From Candidatus Acidiferrales bacterium (GTDB lineage Bacteria; Acidobacteriota; Terriglobia; Acidiferrales; UBA7541), in assembly GCA_030044295.1 (NCBI GenBank), contig JASHWB010000221.1:1-7289 (forward strand): a stretch of 7,289 bases of DNA, read 5' to 3'. Within the stretch, counting starts at the first letter, position 1. Every line of letters starts with the position of its first letter. Below, one piece after another: positions 5,532 to 7,289 of the stretch. The translations under genes were made by a program, and so were the position numbers. A model generated the notes under the pieces. The model was not told where the DNA came from, searched no databases, and saw only the letters and a list, made by a program, of their open reading frames with translations.

Positions 5532-7289
5532 ATGCAGGAATTCGATCCGCACGTACTGGAAGAAAAAGCCGTTCCGCCACCTCCTGATTTCAGCGAGAGC
5601 GCTCGCATCAAATCGCTCGATGAATACCGCCGGCTCTATGAGCGCGCCGCCAAGGACCCCGAGGGATTCTGGGCTGAGCAGGCGAAGCTGCTCGACTGGT
5701 TCGAGCCGTACAAACAGGTTCTCGAATGGAAATCGCCGCACGCCCGATGGTTCACCCGAGGCAAGCTCAACGTCTCTTATAACTGTCTCGACCGGCACGT
5801 CGCGAAAAATCCGCAGCGAGCGGCGCTCATCTGGGAGGCCGAAAACGGCGAAGTAATTCGCTTCACGTACACCCAGCTTCACGAACGCGTTTGCCGCTTC
5901 GCCAATGCTCTGAAATCGCTGGGCGTGAAATCCGGCGACTGCGTTGCGATCTATATGCCAATGGTTCCCGAGTTGCCCGTTGCCATGCTTGCTTGTGCGC
6001 GCATCGGCGCCGTCCATTCGGTTGTTTTTGGAGGATTCAGTGCCACTGCCCTTTCAGACCGCATTGCTGACGCCAAAGCAAAAATCCTCGTCACTGCGGA
6101 CGGAGGCTTCCGCCGCGGCAAAGTGGTCCCGTTGAAGGACATCGCCGATGCTGCGCTGAAAAACTGCCCCACGATTGAAAAATCCATCGTGGTGAAGCGC
6201 ACGGGAGAAAAAGTCGCGTGGGAATCGGGCCGCGATCTCTGGTGGCATGATCTGGAGCAAGCGGCTCCAAGCGATTGCCCCGCTATGCCGCTCGATTCCG
6301 AACACCCGCTCTACATTCTCTATACCAGCGGCACGACCGGCAAACCCAAGGGCGTGCTGCACACTTCAGCAGGCTACCTTCTGCAGTGCATGTGGTCGAT
6401 GCAGCTCGTTTTCGATTTGCGCGGTTCGGACGTGTATTGGTGCACTGCGGACATAGGCTGGGTCACCGGGCACAGCTATATCGTCTACGGACCGCTGGCG
6501 AACGGCGCAACCATCATGATGTATGAAGGCGCACCGGACCATCCGACGAAAGACCGCTTCTGGCAGATCATCGAAAAATACAAAGTTTCGATCTTTTACA
6601 GTTCGGCCACGGCCGTTCGCGCGTTTATGTCGTGGGGTATGGATTGGATCAATTCGCACGATCTTTCTAGCCTGCGCGTGCTGGGCACGGTGGGCGAACC
6701 GATCAATCCGGCGGCATGGAAGTGGTATCACGAAGCCATTGGCAAAGGCCGCTGCCCGATCGTCGATACCTGGTGGCAAACGGAAACTGGCGCGATCATG
6801 ATTTCGCCGCTTCCCGGCGCAACGCCGGCCAAACCCGGATCCGCAACGTTACCGTTGCCTGGCGTCGCCGCGAAGGTGGTTAATTTGCAGAGCCAGCCGG
6901 TCGGACCGGGTGAAACAGGATACCTGACCATTCAGAAGCCGTGGCCTTCGATGCTGCGTACGATCTACGGCGATGACGAACGCTACGCCCGCGAATACTG
7001 GAGCCGCATCCCCGGCGTGTATTTCGCGGGCGATGCCGCGCAGTGCGACAAAGACGGCTATATCTGGGTGCTCGGGCGTGTGGATGATGTGATCAAAGTG
7101 GCCGGCCATCGCCTCAGCTCGATGGAAATCGAAAGCGCGTTAGTTAGCCATGTCTCGGTAGCGGAAGCGGCTGTGGTGGCGCGGCCCGACGACATTAAGG
7201 GCGAGGCGATTGTTTGTTTTGTGACCCTTCGCGCGGGCCACACGCCCTCCGGACCACTGCGCTCCACTCTCATAGAACATGTTGCAGTG
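5532..7289 (+). CDS. acs: Acetyl-CoA synthetase, AMP-forming (first 586 codons, cut by window edge)
   Basis: Cytoplasmic adenylate-forming enzyme that activates acetate with ATP to acetyl-AMP and then acetyl-CoA. The family is about 650 residues, so roughly 65 C-terminal residues are missing, including the PRSGKIMRR-type motif with the catalytic, acetylation-regulated lysine. The ACS N-terminal domain spans about 28-85, with CoA-contact region GGFRRGK at 191-197. The phosphate-binding loop YTSGTTGKPKG is at 264-274, and VGEPINPAAWKWY begins at 387. WWQTETG lies at 414-420, and the hinge to the C-terminal domain is GRVDDVIKVAGHRL (515-528). Numbering runs one ahead of the Salmonella enzyme as I recall it: Val311, Thr312, Val387 and Trp415 would form the small acetate pocket, which argues against a propionate or longer-chain ligase. 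It deviates from the usual motifs at YSSATAVR (356-363, usually YTAPTAIR) and at SSMEIESAL (usually GTxEIESAL). The full Shine-Dalgarno supports the ATG at 5532. It is divergent from the pump operon. Confidence 0.96.
   Translation, partial: MQEFDPHVLEEKAVPPPPDFSESARIKSLDEYRRLYERAAKDPEGFWAEQAKLLDWFEPYKQVLEWKSPHARWFTRGKLNVSYNCLDRHVAKNPQRAALIWEAENGEVIRFTYTQLHERVCRFANALKSLGVKSGDCVAIYMPMVPELPVAMLACARIGAVHSVVFGGFSATALSDRIADAKAKILVTADGGFRRGKVVPLKDIADAALKNCPTIEKSIVVKRTGEKVAWESGRDLWWHDLEQAAPSDCPAMPLDSEHPLYILYTSGTTGKPKGVLHTSAGYLLQCMWSMQLVFDLRGSDVYWCTADIGWVTGHSYIVYGPLANGATIMMYEGAPDHPTKDRFWQIIEKYKVSIFYSSATAVRAFMSWGMDWINSHDLSSLRVLGTVGEPINPAAWKWYHEAIGKGRCPIVDTWWQTETGAIMISPLPGATPAKPGSATLPLPGVAAKVVNLQSQPVGPGETGYLTIQKPWPSMLRTIYGDDERYAREYWSRIPGVYFAGDAAQCDKDGYIWVLGRVDDVIKVAGHRLSSMEIESALVSHVSVAEAAVVARPDDIKGEAIVCFVTLRAGHTPSGPLRSTLIEHVAV

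Noticed and set aside
5333..5611. Minus-strand frame of 92 codons covering part of the intergenic region and the acs start
   Set aside because: Overlaps the acs start, ribosome site and promoter candidate. The Ser- and Gly-rich translation resembles no known protein.
5439..6017. Minus-strand frame of 192 codons antisense to acs
   Set aside because: Shadow of the strongly supported acs frame, with no ribosome site or family match.
1..7289. CRISPR arrays, insertion sequences, tRNA or rRNA genes, phage or defence genes
   Set aside because: No direct-repeat arrays, terminal inverted repeats, transposase or integrase frames or RNA-gene signatures were seen. All long frames with family motifs belong to the pump or to acs.

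Overview
The window is a bacterial chromosomal segment of moderately high GC with compact coding. It holds two divergent transcription units and no sign of mobile DNA. The left 5.2 kb, on the minus strand, encodes a tripartite multidrug efflux pump of the RND superfamily in the order mdtA-mdtB-mdtC: a periplasmic adaptor followed by two different inner-membrane permeases. The right 1.8 kb, on the plus strand, is the first 586 codons of an AMP-forming acetyl-CoA synthetase (acs). Both mdtC (left edge) and acs (right edge) are cut by the window boundary.

The organism is probably Gram-negative, because an RND/adaptor pump only makes sense with an outer membrane. The protein style, the GC level and the non-enterobacterial form of Acs would suit a soil lineage such as Acidobacteriota. 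That assignment is an impression from the protein sequences, not a demonstrated placement.

Layout: 1-807 mdtC N-terminal part (minus); 844-3957 mdtB (minus, GTG start); 3954-5207 mdtA (minus); 5208-5531 divergent intergenic region; 5532-7289 acs (plus, partial). mdtA and mdtB overlap by 4 nt (GTGA). mdtB and mdtC are 36 nt apart, and an 11-codon mini-ORF bridges the gap and overlaps the mdtC start by ATGA. Only mdtA has a convincing Shine-Dalgarno sequence, so mdtB and mdtC look translationally coupled. MdtA would link an MdtB/MdtC heteromeric proton antiporter to a TolC-like outer-membrane channel that is not in the window.

The 324-bp divergent region holds a candidate promoter for each direction and two inverted repeats with 1-nt centres. 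One is a perfect 17-bp dyad sitting on the putative -10 of acs, which makes it a likely operator. The other is a 19-bp dyad with one mismatched pair. I see no previously undescribed system here. The points most worth a second look are the acs operator-like palindrome, the mini-ORF at the mdtB/mdtC junction, and substitutions in two normally conserved Acs motifs.
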